From Sulfomarinibacter sp963733915 (GTDB taxonomy: Bacteria > Acidobacteriota > Thermoanaerobaculia > Thermoanaerobaculales > Sulfomarinibacteraceae), in assembly GCA_963733915.1 (NCBI GenBank), contig CAVTEP010000001.1:682001-746000 (forward strand): 64,000 nucleotides of DNA, in the 5' to 3' direction. The notes beneath the pieces are model-generated. The model was not told the origin of the DNA and did no database searches. It saw nothing but the letters and a program-made list of their open reading frames with translations. Position numbers and translations under genes: made by a program. Below are positions 56,262-64,000 of the stretch, piece by piece (the stretch's first letter is position 1; every line of letters starts with the position of its first letter).

Positions 56262-56530
56262 GTAGGGGCGGGACCTGTCCGGCCCTTGCCCATTGAAGTC
56301 TCGTTGAATGCGCAAGGGCGGCACAGGTGCCGACCCTGCAGATGGCAGGCAGGTGCGCCAAAAGAAAAACCGCCCGCCCGAACGAGCACGGCATTTCGCT
56401 TCGTGTCATTCCGAACGAGTGAGGGAGGCGCACCGCGATGCGGATGGCGAGCTGAATTTTTCGAGCGGCGTCGGCAACCCCTTCACGATCCTCCGCTCGG
56501 GCCGTACCGGCCCTCGGTCGGGATGACAAC
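56262..56530. repeat. Two intergenic inverted repeats (GGGCGGGACC and GTCATTCCGA types)
   Basis: 56262-56338 carries GTAGGGGCGGGACCTG...GGCACAGGTGCC. 56396-56530 carries GTCATTCCGAACGAGTGAGG...CCCTCGGTCGGGATGAC. Both resemble widespread bacterial intergenic repeats. They fill the 385-base region between the citrate synthase pair and the acylase gene, with the terminator below. Confidence 0.7.
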
Positions 56531-56582
56531 CAGAACGGGCCTATCGCTCCCTCGGTCGGGATGGCACCGAGAGGTGGACAAG

Positions 56583-56611
56583 AAAAACGCCCCGCTCGGG
56601 AGAGCGGGGCG
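56583..56611 (-). terminator. Rho-independent terminator after the acylase gene
   Basis: A 10-bp stem CGCCCCGCTC / GAGCGGGGCG at 56588-56611 with a 4-base loop; on the minus strand five T residues follow. Confidence 0.9.
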
Positions 56612-56635
56612 TGAGAGCGATGCGTGAATCGACGC

Positions 56636-59130
56636 TCAGTCGAACAGCGGGAAGGTCCGCGGCACGAAGGGGTCGTAGATCGGCGCCAGCGAGAAGTTGT
56701 TGGGCAGATCGAAGGTCGGGTCGACAGGTAACCGTTGAACTAGAGGTCTGCCCGACCGTCCGAGCGGGAACATGCTCTCGATGCGCGTCGGGCCGTCTCG
56801 GGCCGTACTCGACGACATGCGCGTAGGTCGAGCGCTCGGAGAACGGGATCGCGTGGATCGCGTTGAACGCCGGGTCGAGTTCGCCAAGGAGCGAGTGACC
56901 GAATGTGATGACGCCACGCGGCGCGTTGTAGGGGCCCAGACCCAGATGCTCGATCACGTTGTCGAGCGCCCGGACGATGATCGCCTCGGCGCCAACCGGC
57001 TTGTCACCCGTGCCCGCCGCGTCCTGGAACCAGTCGTACAAGGTCTGGCCGGCCAGTGCGTGCAGGAGCACGTTGAACAATACGACTTCGGCCTCGTCCT
57101 CCCAACTCATCCCGGCGGCCCTGAACTCGTCCTCGAAGGTGATACGAAGGACCTCGTCGACCCAGGCGTCCTGCAGCACCCAGGCGTCGGCCCGCAGCGT
57201 GCCCATTCGCCACGCTGCCGGACCGCCGGCGACGAAGTGGCCGTCCCAGGCGTCGAGCATGTCGATCGCCGCGTCACGGTCGGGCGACGAGTTGGCGGCC
57301 ACCGCGGCCTCGAAGTCGTCGGCGACAAAGGACCAGGGATTGCCGCCGCCCATGAAGCTGGTGGTGGTGGCGATGTTGAGGGCCAGGTCGCGCACCTCCT
57401 CGAAGGTCAGGTTGTCGTGAGAGGACAGGTACTCGTCGACCACGTGCGCCCGGTGGCCAGACCCCGTTGCAGTACCACTGGTTGTTGGGTGGGCTCATGT
57501 AGTCGACCGAGGCCTTGTTGTTCCAGCCTCCGAAGTACCCCTGGGCCGGGTTCATGGCGTGGACCCGCGGACGGCGCGCCCCGGTCCACTCCTGGGCGCC
57601 GTTGCCGATCTGTGGGAAACGGGGGTCGACGCCGGGAGCGCGGATCGGGTCCCAACCCGACATCCAGTAGGCGATGTTGCCGTCGCGGTCGGCGTAGGTG
57701 AAGTGCTGGCTGACCGCCACTTTCTCGATGCCCGCATCGAACTCGGCGATGCTCGTCGCGCGCGCGAGCTCCAGGAAGGCACTCGATGGTCTCGGCCTCA
57801 CGCCCCCAGTGGGCGTAGGCCCAGGAGACCACAAAGTCCGGAGGGTCCGTCTCGGATGTAGGGGAATGGATCGACGATCGGCCCGTGGTGTGCTGCGGTA
57901 TATGGGGATGGTCACCGGGTCCCCGCCGGCCGGGTAGAACGTCTCCATCCGGTGGAGCGTGACCGCCAGTGGGGAGTCGATGAACCAGTCCTGGGTGTGG
58001 GCGTGGCCGACCTGCATCGACCAGGCGTGGTGCGGGGTGCGGCCGATGATGATGCCCGGGATCCCGGGCACCGTCATGCCGGAGATTTCGATATCGGGGC
58101 CTCGGATCGAGCCCTCGGTGGCGATGGCCGGGAAGGAGAAGCCCATCTGCGGCCCCGAGTAGACGATCGGGTTGCCGGAGGCGGTCTTGTCGCCTGAGAT
58201 CGCCCACGCATAGCTGCCCATTTTGACTTCTTGGCTGACCTTGCGGATCGCGTTGTCGGTTTCATCGAAGCGAGAGCCGATCCTCTCCGCCGCGCCCGAC
58301 AGATCGGGGAACGCGTCGAAGTCGATCGCGGGGTACTGTTGCGCCGCGGCGAAGGCCTTGACGGCGGGCGCAGGGATCATGGTCTGGGCCGCCGGGTCGT
58401 TGAACCAACGGAGATCCTGGAACATCGCCTGGCCTTGGAGCCCGTAGACGGCGACAAGCGTCGGCGCCAGGACCGCGTTTTCGAGCTGTCCCTGCTCGAA
58501 GGCCTCACCATCGAAGTTCCTCTGGAGCAGAGCCATCCACGCGACAACGTCCTCGACGGTCCACGGTTCCGGGAGGATGTTGTAGCCGAGGCCCTCGACG
58601 AAGAACGAGAAGAAGCTCGCGATCCAGTACTCGTAGGGCATGACCCGGAAGTTGGAGTAGATCTCGAAGATGCGGCGGTTGACGCCGGCCACATAGGCCT
58701 GGACGATCATTTGAGCCTCGTCGGACATGCCGTCGAAGAGCTCCGTGAGCTCGTCCTCCGAGTACATCAGATTGCGGAGGAAGATGTCGGTGCTGAGGAA
58801 GTCGGATCCCAGGAACTCAGCCCCGAAGAGCTCGGACAGGGTGCCGCGAGCCTGGCGCCGGAAAAGCTCCATCTGAAACAGCCGGTCGCTCGCCACCACG
58901 TAGCCCATGCCCTCGTAGACGTCGAAGAGCGACTCGCCGTCGATGAACCACACGCCCCGGTCGTCGCGGGTGATGTGGCTCTTGGTGTCGCGGGCCGCGG
59001 CCGCTTCGCCCGCGACCGGGGCAACGCGGGTGGTGGTCACCGGTTCGACTTCCTGGCCGAAGCTCAGGCCGGGGGCCACGACGGCCACCGCCAACATCAG
59101 AATCGAAAGCTTGAGGATGGACGCCCGCAT
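56636..59130 (-). pseudogene. Penicillin-acylase-family (acyl-homoserine-lactone acylase-like) Ntn hydrolase, about five frameshifts
   Basis: About 830 residues when reassembled. A signal peptide (to about residue 25, LSFGQ) precedes the family start VWFIDGESLFDVYEGMGYVVASDRLFQMEL. The autocleavage and nucleophile site reads GSYAWAISGDKTASGNP near residue 305. The frame changes near 57885, 57855, 57785, 57445 and 56800; each continuation resumes the expected family sequence, ending in YDPFVPRTFPLFD. It is either a decayed gene or a run of single-base errors. Family members hydrolyse amide-linked acyl side chains in the periplasm. It has its own promoter and terminator. Confidence 0.82.
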
Positions 59131-59223
59131 TGCTCTCTCCTTTCGAGTCGAGAAGCCCCGGCCGCCGTCTCAAACCGCGAGATCCGCGGCGTCGGCTTCA
59201 CCCGTGATAAAAACCTGCGCCCG

Positions 59224-59252
59224 ATGATAGCTCCACCGACGGTCGGTGTAAA
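59224..59252 (-). promoter_or_regulatory. Acylase promoter with an embedded palindromic operator candidate
   Basis: On the minus strand TTTACA (59247-59252), 17 bases, TATCAT (59224-59229). A perfect inverted repeat CACCGAC-G-GTCGGTG at 59234-59248 fills the spacer and overlaps the -35, a classical repressor position. Confidence 0.65.
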
Positions 59253-59432
59253 CACACCATACAGATGCGACAGCGGCTCAGAATCAGTGTGGTGCGATGA
59301 GTATCGCTGCCTACCCAAGAAACGCGCGAGCCACACGCCCTGTCCGGCTCCGGGCTACGCCCTCAGGGCTGCCGGATGGCTGGTTGGAACAAAATGAACC
59401 TTGGTCCAACAGCCCGGGGGAGGGAGGGCGGG

Positions 59433-59526
59433 AACTCAAAACTCAAAACTAAAAACTAAAAACTCTAAACTGAAACGGATGGGTGGGCGGGAACTCAAAA
59501 CTCAAAACTCAAAACTCAAAACTGGA
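59433..59526. repeat. TRH element 23: two direct half elements (ACTCAAA type)
   Basis: GGGAGGGCGGGAACTCAAA and, about 50 bases later, GGGTGGGCGGGAACTCAAA, each followed by ACTCAAA units. No complementary left arm is present. Apart from the acylase promoter, the rest of the 469-base gap (59131-59599) shows nothing recognisable. Confidence 0.8.
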
Positions 59527-59599
59527 ATGCGTGAGCGGATGGCCCCACGCCCCAGCGCGGGTGGGTGCTTCGAGCCCGCCGGGCTCGAGCTCAGTGGGC

Positions 59600-59809
59600 T
59601 CAGGTGAAGCCGCTCGGACAGGATGGTGCTGCCGGGCAGGCGGCGTCCACACCCGACCCCGACGAGGTGCTGGCAAAGCTCGAAATCAGGCGTTCGACCT
59701 TTTCGCTCTCACATTTCGGACAGCTCGTGTTCTCGGCGTTGGCGCCGATCCGCTGGAGAAGGGAAAACCGTTTGCCGCACTCGTTGCATCGGTACTCATA
59801 GATTGGCAT
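59600..59809 (-). CDS. FmdB-family zinc-ribbon regulatory protein
   Basis: A 69-residue protein. MPIYEYRCNECGKRF and CPKCES give the two CxxC pairs of the FmdB zinc ribbon (about residues 8-11 and 32-35), followed by a Ser/Pro-rich tail. Members are small putative regulators. It lies 47 bases downstream of an ArsR-type regulator on the same strand and may be cotranscribed. The longer upstream frame is not supported. Confidence 0.85.
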   Translation of the reverse strand: MPIYEYRCNECGKRFSLLQRIGANAENTSCPKCESEKVERLISSFASTSSGSGVDAACPAAPSCPSGFT

Positions 59810-59856
59810 CTTCGCTCTCCGCGTCACGCTCGCGGTTGTCCGCGGGCGGAATACCC

Positions 59857-60216
59857 TCAGACCTTCGAGGTCTCCGCGTCCTCCATCTGCTGCCGGCCTT
59901 CGAGGACCGTCCTGTGTTCGCGATCGAGTCGCAACTCGAGCGAATCGCAGACGTTTCGGCAAATCGTAAAGACGCCCTCGTCGATGATCCGGTAGAAAAC
60001 GTTGAGACCCGATCGCCGGCAGTCGACCAGACCGGCGCGTTTGAGCACCGAGAGGTGCTTGGAAACGTTGGCCTGGCTCCCTCCGACCACGACGAGAATG
60101 TCCGAGACGCACTGCTCACCGTTGTGGATGCAGTGAAGGATCTTGAGGCGGGTCGGGTCGGCCATGGCCTTGAGGACCTCGGCGATTCGATTGAGCAGCT
60201 CGTCGGATGCGATCAC
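59857..60216 (-). CDS. ArsR-family winged-helix transcriptional regulator
   Basis: About 119 residues from GTG 60216, which has GGGAGGG upstream. The winged helix-turn-helix is clear: LKAMADPTRLKILHCI, GEQCVSDILVVVGGSQANVSKHLSVLKRAGLV and a wing RRSGLNVFYRI. A single cysteine in QCVSDI sits where ArsR/SmtB members place metal-binding cysteines, but the full ELCVCDL motif is not conserved, so the ligand is unknown. It may control FmdB and itself. Confidence 0.88.
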   Translation of the reverse strand: MIASDELLNRIAEVLKAMADPTRLKILHCIHNGEQCVSDILVVVGGSQANVSKHLSVLKRAGLVDCRRSGLNVFYRIIDEGVFTICRNVCDSLELRLDREHRTVLEGRQQMEDAETSKV

Positions 60217-60355
60217 GATCCCTCCCACATAGTCCTATTCGTCATTGGTAATATATTCCCCATTGAAGCCGAGGTCAATCTCATCGCAGGATCGACGAGA
60301 TTCTTGCGGACCACGAACTCGGTGGTAGGCTATCGTGACCCAACAGGAGGTGAAC

Positions 60356-60739
60356 ATGCCGACGCTCTTCGAACGCATCGTCTCGGGTGAGATCCCGTGC
60401 CACAGGATCTGGGAGGACGAGCGCCATCTGGCGTTTCTCGACATCAACCCGCGGGTCGAGGGACACACCCTGGTGATTCCCAAGCACCCCTGGTTCGAGG
60501 TTTTCGCAATGGAAGAGGACCCCTATATCGCCCTGTGGTCGGCCGCGCGGACGGTGGCGCGACACCTTCAGGAACGCACCGGGTGCGTGCGGGTGGTGGT
60601 CGTCGTACTCGGCTACGAAGTCGAGCACGTCCACATCCACCTCTTGCCCACCAACCACCTCGAGGATTTCCCGTTCCCACCGGTGGACCAGGCCGCCCTC
60701 GCGCGGCTCGAGGAGACGGCCAAGCAGCTCGGGGCTTGA
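60356..60739 (+). CDS. HIT-family (Hint-like) nucleotide hydrolase
   Basis: A 127-residue protein. The histidine triad HVHIHLLP is near residue 96-103, and the N-terminal FERIVSGEIPCHRIWED is typical of HIT proteins that hydrolyse nucleoside phosphoramidates or dinucleotides. AGGAGG ends 5 bases before ATG 60356. It is followed by tRNA-Leu on the same strand. Confidence 0.93.
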   Translation: MPTLFERIVSGEIPCHRIWEDERHLAFLDINPRVEGHTLVIPKHPWFEVFAMEEDPYIALWSAARTVARHLQERTGCVRVVVVVLGYEVEHVHIHLLPTNHLEDFPFPPVDQAALARLEETAKQLGA

Positions 60740-60772
60740 CCAGGGCAGGCGTCGGCGACAGAATGCACCCGC

Positions 60773-60855
60773 GCCGGAGTGGCGGAATGGCAGACGCAGA
60801 GGACTCAAAATCCTCCGAGGGCAACCTTGTGTGGGTTCGAATCCCACCTCCGGCA
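60773..60855 (+). tRNA. tRNA-Leu (anticodon CAA)
   Basis: An 83-base class II tRNA. The 7-bp acceptor stem GCCGGAG / CTCCGGC has discriminator A. The anticodon stem GAGGA / TCCTC holds loop CTCAAAA with anticodon CAA. A long variable arm and T-loop TTCGAAT are present. The CCA end is not encoded. Confidence 0.95.
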
Positions 60856-60899
60856 ATTCAGCGCCTCGCAATGCTTTGCGTTGCGAGGCGCTGAATTGC
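60853..60899 (+). terminator. Perfect 19-bp inverted repeat at the tRNA-Leu 3' end
   Basis: Arms at 60853-60871 and 60881-60899 (GCAATTCAGCGCCTCGCAA and its complement) with a 9-base loop. The first arm begins in the last three bases of the tRNA. It could terminate the tRNA transcript, although no T tract follows. Confidence 0.6.
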
Positions 60900-61306
60900 T
60901 GTTGGGCAGCGGCATCGATTCCCATTGCAAGCAGTTGTTGGATTGTCTGGGCGGCAAGTAGTAGTTTGCTTGTATCAGGTGTTGTTCTCATTTCAATGAT
61001 ATTTGTAGTGAAAAACTCCTCCTCGATGACCGGAGATTGAGTCGTAAGTTGTTGCATGTGAAATAAATAACTTTCTCAAGATGGTTGACGACTGGTTCAA
61101 CCGGACATACATTCATCTCAGAGGTCAACTCTTACAGACAGGGCGCTTGCGGATTCTGAAGCGGCGCGACGGCGATACGGCGGTACTTTTTCACCGCCGG
61201 CAACTCGGTCGGCACTCTCGCTGAAGGACCTCGAACAAGCATCGGCGTTGCTGACGGTGTCAGTGGGCGTCACGGGGAGAAGTTGTCTCGATGATAGGAG
61301 GATTCG
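60900..61306. other. Lower-GC stretch after tRNA-Leu with a truncated reading frame
   Basis: About 60900-61090 is visibly richer in A+T than its surroundings. On the minus strand ATG 61057 opens a frame (MQQLTTQSPVIEEEFF) with coding-like composition for about 52 residues (to about 60900), but it runs without a stop into the palindrome and antisense tRNA. 61090-61306 shows no gene. It may be a remnant of a gene broken at the tRNA. Confidence 0.4.
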
Positions 61307-62365
61307 ATGGTTGACTGCCGCCAGTGTCGAAACGTTTTTCACGTCATCGGAGACGCCCTCAACGCCCAGGTCGACACCCAGGAGCTGCTGAGAATGGCGG
61401 CGCGGTCGATCGTCGATCAGTTCGATCTCAAGGCCTGTCACTTCCGTCTGCTGAGCCGTGACCTGCGGACGCTGGACGACGTCGCCTCGCACGGCCTCAG
61501 CGACCGGTTTCTCAACAAGGGGCCGGTGGATGCCGAGAGAAGCGTCGCGGAGGCTCTCCAGGGAAACGTCGTGATGGTCCTCGATAGCGAGGCCGACCCG
61601 CGGGTCCAATACCCGGAGGCGTTCAAGGCCGAGGGCATTGTTTCGATGCTCACCGTTCCCCTCAAGGCCCGCGGCCAGGTGATCGGCGTGATGCGGTTGT
61701 TCACCAGCGAGCAACGCGAGTTCAAGGACGACGAGGTCGAGTTCTTCAAGGTCGTGGCCTTGTTCTGCACGAGCGCGATCGTCCACTCCATGTTCCTCCA
61801 GATTCTCGCCCACGTCACCCAGTCGATTCGCGACTCGCTCGACCTTCCGGTCGTCCTCGACTCCATCGCGCGGGTGGTCTGTGAGGATCTCCGAACCCGC
61901 GGCTGCGCGATCGAGCTTGTCGATGGGCACACCTCGAAGCTCGAGCCGCGCGCCTGGTTCGGCCTCAGCGGCACCTTTGTCCAGCAACTCGGCGATACCT
62001 ACTCGCGGGAGCTGATGGGCGAGGTGTTGGTCGGCAACTGCGTGGCGATCCTGAACGGCCGCCAGGACGACCGCGTCGTCCGCCCCGAGGAGTTCGAGCG
62101 CGAGGGGATTTCCTCGATCCTGCTGGTGCCGTTGATCGCACGCGAGAAAACGATCGGTGTGCTCAGCCTCTTTACCCACAAGCCCTATCCATTCTCCATC
62201 GACGAACAACAGCTCATGGTGTCGATCGGCGAGCAGTGTTCGCTGGCGATCGACAACGCCATGATGTTTGCCGCCCTCAAGCGGCGCTACGAAACATTGG
62301 TTGACGACTTCCAACTCTGGTTCGAGCACTCGCAGGCCTACCCGCATCGCGGCTCGGCGGTGTGA
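61307..62365 (+). CDS. Tandem GAF-domain protein
   Basis: A 352-residue cytoplasmic protein with two GAF domains (about residues 20-165 and 180-325). Typical features are ACHFRLLSRDLRTL, VSMLTVPLKARGQVIGVMRLF and, in the second, ISSILLVPLIAREKTIGVLSLF. There is no output domain. An N-terminal C-x2-C (DCRQC) might bind metal. AGGAGG lies shortly before ATG 61307. nfnA begins 34 bases after its stop, so it is probably a redox or ligand sensor cotranscribed with the transhydrogenase (inference). Confidence 0.85.
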   Translation: MVDCRQCRNVFHVIGDALNAQVDTQELLRMAARSIVDQFDLKACHFRLLSRDLRTLDDVASHGLSDRFLNKGPVDAERSVAEALQGNVVMVLDSEADPRVQYPEAFKAEGIVSMLTVPLKARGQVIGVMRLFTSEQREFKDDEVEFFKVVALFCTSAIVHSMFLQILAHVTQSIRDSLDLPVVLDSIARVVCEDLRTRGCAIELVDGHTSKLEPRAWFGLSGTFVQQLGDTYSRELMGEVLVGNCVAILNGRQDDRVVRPEEFEREGISSILLVPLIAREKTIGVLSLFTHKPYPFSIDEQQLMVSIGEQCSLAIDNAMMFAALKRRYETLVDDFQLWFEHSQAYPHRGSAV

Positions 62366-62399
62366 GCCCGAGGGAGGCGACGGCAACGGGGAGGTTACG

Positions 62400-63251
62400 A
62401 TGGCCCGCATTCTCGAGGTCGACGAGATCGCGCCCGCATTCAAGCGTTATCTGATTCACGAACCGGTGGTCGCCAGCAGGCACCAGGCTGGACAGTTCGT
62501 AATGGTGATGCTTCACGACCATTCGGAGCGGATTCCGCTGACAATTGCCGATTCCGACGCGGTTCGCGGGACCATCACCTTGGTGGTGCAGGAGATCGGC
62601 AAGACCACCATGGAGATGGGCACCCTTGTCGCCGGCGACGGAATCACGGTTGTTGGTCCGCTGGGCAAGCCGACCCACATCGAGAACTGGGGCACGGCGG
62701 TGTGCGTCGGAGGAGGCGCCGGCATCGCACCGCTCCTGCCGATCGCCCGTGCCCTGCGCGAGGCCGGCAACTATGTCATTTCGATTCTCGGCGGCCGCAC
62801 GGCGGAGCTGGTCATTCTCCGCCGCGAAATGGAAGCCGTCTCGGACGAGGTCTACTACACCACCGATGACGGCAGCTTTGGCGCCAAGGGACTGGTGACC
62901 CACGCCCTCGACAAGTACATCGAGATTTCCGGGACGCCCCACCTCGTCATCGCCATCGGGCCGGCGGTGATGATGCGCGCGGTGGCCGAACAGACGAGGC
63001 CACTCGAGATTCCGACCCTGGTCTCGCTCAACACGATCATGGTCGACGGGACGGGCATGTGCGGCGGTTGTCGGGTGAGGATCGGTGGCGAAAACCGATT
63101 CGTCTGCGTCGACGGCCCCGAGTTTGACGCTCATGAGGTTGACTTTGACCGGATGATGCAACGGCAACGGATTTACCTCGAGCAGGAGGAGGCGGCGAGA
63201 CGGCGGTTCCTGGCCGCGCACGAATGCCGCGCGACCGCCTCGGGAGGGTAG
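62400..63251 (+). CDS. nfnA: NfnA-like ferredoxin-NADP oxidoreductase small subunit (SudB/GltD-partner type)
   Basis: A 283-residue flavoprotein subunit with an FAD-binding barrel (AGQFVMVMLHDHSERIPLTI), an NAD(P) domain (VGGGAGIAPLLPIARALR) and a C-terminal [2Fe-2S] cysteine set MCGGCRVRIGGENRFVC. With the following gene it forms the Nfn-type electron-bifurcating transhydrogenase or a sulfide dehydrogenase, which cannot be told apart here. GGGGAGG precedes ATG 62400. The stop is 4 bases before the nfnB start. Confidence 0.88.
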   Translation: MARILEVDEIAPAFKRYLIHEPVVASRHQAGQFVMVMLHDHSERIPLTIADSDAVRGTITLVVQEIGKTTMEMGTLVAGDGITVVGPLGKPTHIENWGTAVCVGGGAGIAPLLPIARALREAGNYVISILGGRTAELVILRREMEAVSDEVYYTTDDGSFGAKGLVTHALDKYIEISGTPHLVIAIGPAVMMRAVAEQTRPLEIPTLVSLNTIMVDGTGMCGGCRVRIGGENRFVCVDGPEFDAHEVDFDRMMQRQRIYLEQEEAARRRFLAAHECRATASGG

Positions 63252-63255
63252 GCGC

Positions 63256-64000
63256 ATGCCACGAGAGCTGACCAAGAAAGAGCGGCTTGCAATCCCACGC
63301 CACCCGATGCCCGCGCGCGATCCGAGCGAGCGGATCCGTGATTTCAAGGAGGTCGCGACCGGATATACCGAGGAGCTTGCACTCGGCGAGGCCGAACGGT
63401 GTTTGGAGTGCAAAAAGCCCAAGTGTGTCGACGGATGCCCGGTGGGGATCGATATCCCGTCGTTTGTCCGGGCGGTGGCGGATGGCCGCTTCGCCGAGGC
63501 GCTGGCGATCATCAAAGCCGACAACACGCTGCCCGCGATCTGCGGCCGCGTGTGTCCGCAGGAAGATCAGTGCGAGAAGACCTGCGTGACCGGCAACAAG
63601 GGCAAGTCGGTCGCCATCGGCCGTCTCGAGCGTTTTGTCGCCGACCTCGAACGGGCCGGCGGTACGGTGACGATGCCGGAGTGCGCCGAAGCCTCCGGAT
63701 TCAAGGTCGGAATCGTGGGCTCGGGACCGGCCGGCCTATCGTGCGCCGCCTCCCTCGCCATGTGCGGCCACAGCGTTACCGTCTTCGAGGCGCTGCACCA
63801 GCCGGGCGGCGTGCTCACCTACGGCATTCCGGAATTCCGGCTGCCGAAGTCGATCGTCCAGGAGGAAATTCACAGCCTGAGCGCGATGGGCGTGAAATTC
63901 CGCTGCAACTTCGTCGTCGGTTCGACGGCGACGGTCGACGAGCTGATGAATGACTGGGGCTATGACGCCCTCTTTATCGGCACCGGTGCCGGGCTGCCGT
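63256..64000 (+). CDS. nfnB: NfnB-like (GltD/SudA-type) NADPH-dependent flavoprotein large subunit, 3' end beyond window
   Basis: The first 248 residues only; no stop occurs before the window ends. An N-terminal ferredoxin-like domain carries CLECKKPKCVDGCP and CGRVCPQEDQCEKTC cysteine groups for two [4Fe-4S] clusters, followed by the FAD-binding GIVGSGPAGLSCA. This is the order in glutamate synthase small subunit and NfnB proteins; the adjacent nfnA favours Nfn. GGAGG lies 8 bases before ATG 63256. Confidence 0.88.
   Translation, partial: MPRELTKKERLAIPRHPMPARDPSERIRDFKEVATGYTEELALGEAERCLECKKPKCVDGCPVGIDIPSFVRAVADGRFAEALAIIKADNTLPAICGRVCPQEDQCEKTCVTGNKGKSVAIGRLERFVADLERAGGTVTMPECAEASGFKVGIVGSGPAGLSCAASLAMCGHSVTVFEALHQPGGVLTYGIPEFRLPKSIVQEEIHSLSAMGVKFRCNFVVGSTATVDELMNDWGYDALFIGTGAGLP

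Noticed and set aside
60281..61057. A 258-residue minus-strand protein across tRNA-Leu and the HIT gene
   Set aside because: Most of it is antisense tRNA-Leu and antisense HIT sequence; only the first 52 codons or so look coding, and these are listed as a remnant.

Overview
The window is GC-rich bacterial chromosome with densely packed genes on both strands. The gene set suggests an Acidobacteriota-type Gram-negative bacterium (inference; no rRNA is present). Supporting signs are a complete alternative complex III operon, a bifunctional formiminotransferase-cyclodeaminase, DUF4097, DUF4388 and DUF6600-type proteins, many lipoprotein and Tat signals, and no phage or insertion-sequence genes.

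Layout: 0-13 kb holds a frameshifted Lon-like protease, a membrane-anchored M23 peptidase, secA-guaB, a GDP-mannose dehydratase, a formiminotransferase-cyclodeaminase, a MauE-thioredoxin membrane protein, an OmpA lipoprotein and a LOG-like protein. 13-22.7 kb holds an OPT transporter, an operon of a TPR/helix-turn-helix protein with two DUF4097 proteins, a DUF6600-like protein, a Tat-exported asparaginase and a lipoprotein-type isoaspartyl methyltransferase. 23-36 kb holds purF, a 3'-phosphoadenosine phosphatase-like enzyme, a polytopic glycosyltransferase, a sulfatase-superfamily lipoprotein, a DUF6599/DUF362 pair, glycogen synthase and threonine aldolase. 36-44 kb is the actABCDEF respiratory operon plus a small membrane protein. 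44-53.7 kb holds a DUF4388 protein, a Yip1/HlyD/MacB export operon, a phospholipase D-like protein and FxsA. 53.7-61 kb holds two coupled citrate synthase paralogues, a broken penicillin-acylase gene, FmdB, ArsR and HIT proteins and tRNA-Leu. The window ends in a GAF sensor followed by nfnA and the start of nfnB.

The most unusual feature is not a gene. At least 23 intergenic sites carry what I call TRH (tandem-repeat hairpin) elements. Each arm is a degenerate 7-8 bp tandem repeat, usually ending in a C-rich CCACCC-like block, then a variable centre, a GGGTGGG-like block, and a roughly complementary arm. Several unrelated arm sequences occupy the same architecture (AACGTTAG, ACTCAAA, CTCAATT, AATTAGG, AAATCCG, GAAAAGGA and CACAAAGA types). 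They abut or supply stop codons of about a dozen genes, and one is translated as the C-terminus of a citrate synthase. Four of them enclose a second dispersed module of about 200 bp.

Two other themes stand out. Many genes lack a Shine-Dalgarno but have a TGnTAnnnT-like -10 box only 5-9 bp before the start codon, suggesting leaderless transcripts. The two tandem citrate synthases have lost different active-site residues, suggesting an obligate heteromer. About nine single-base frameshifts interrupt four genes; sequencing or assembly indels are the simplest explanation.
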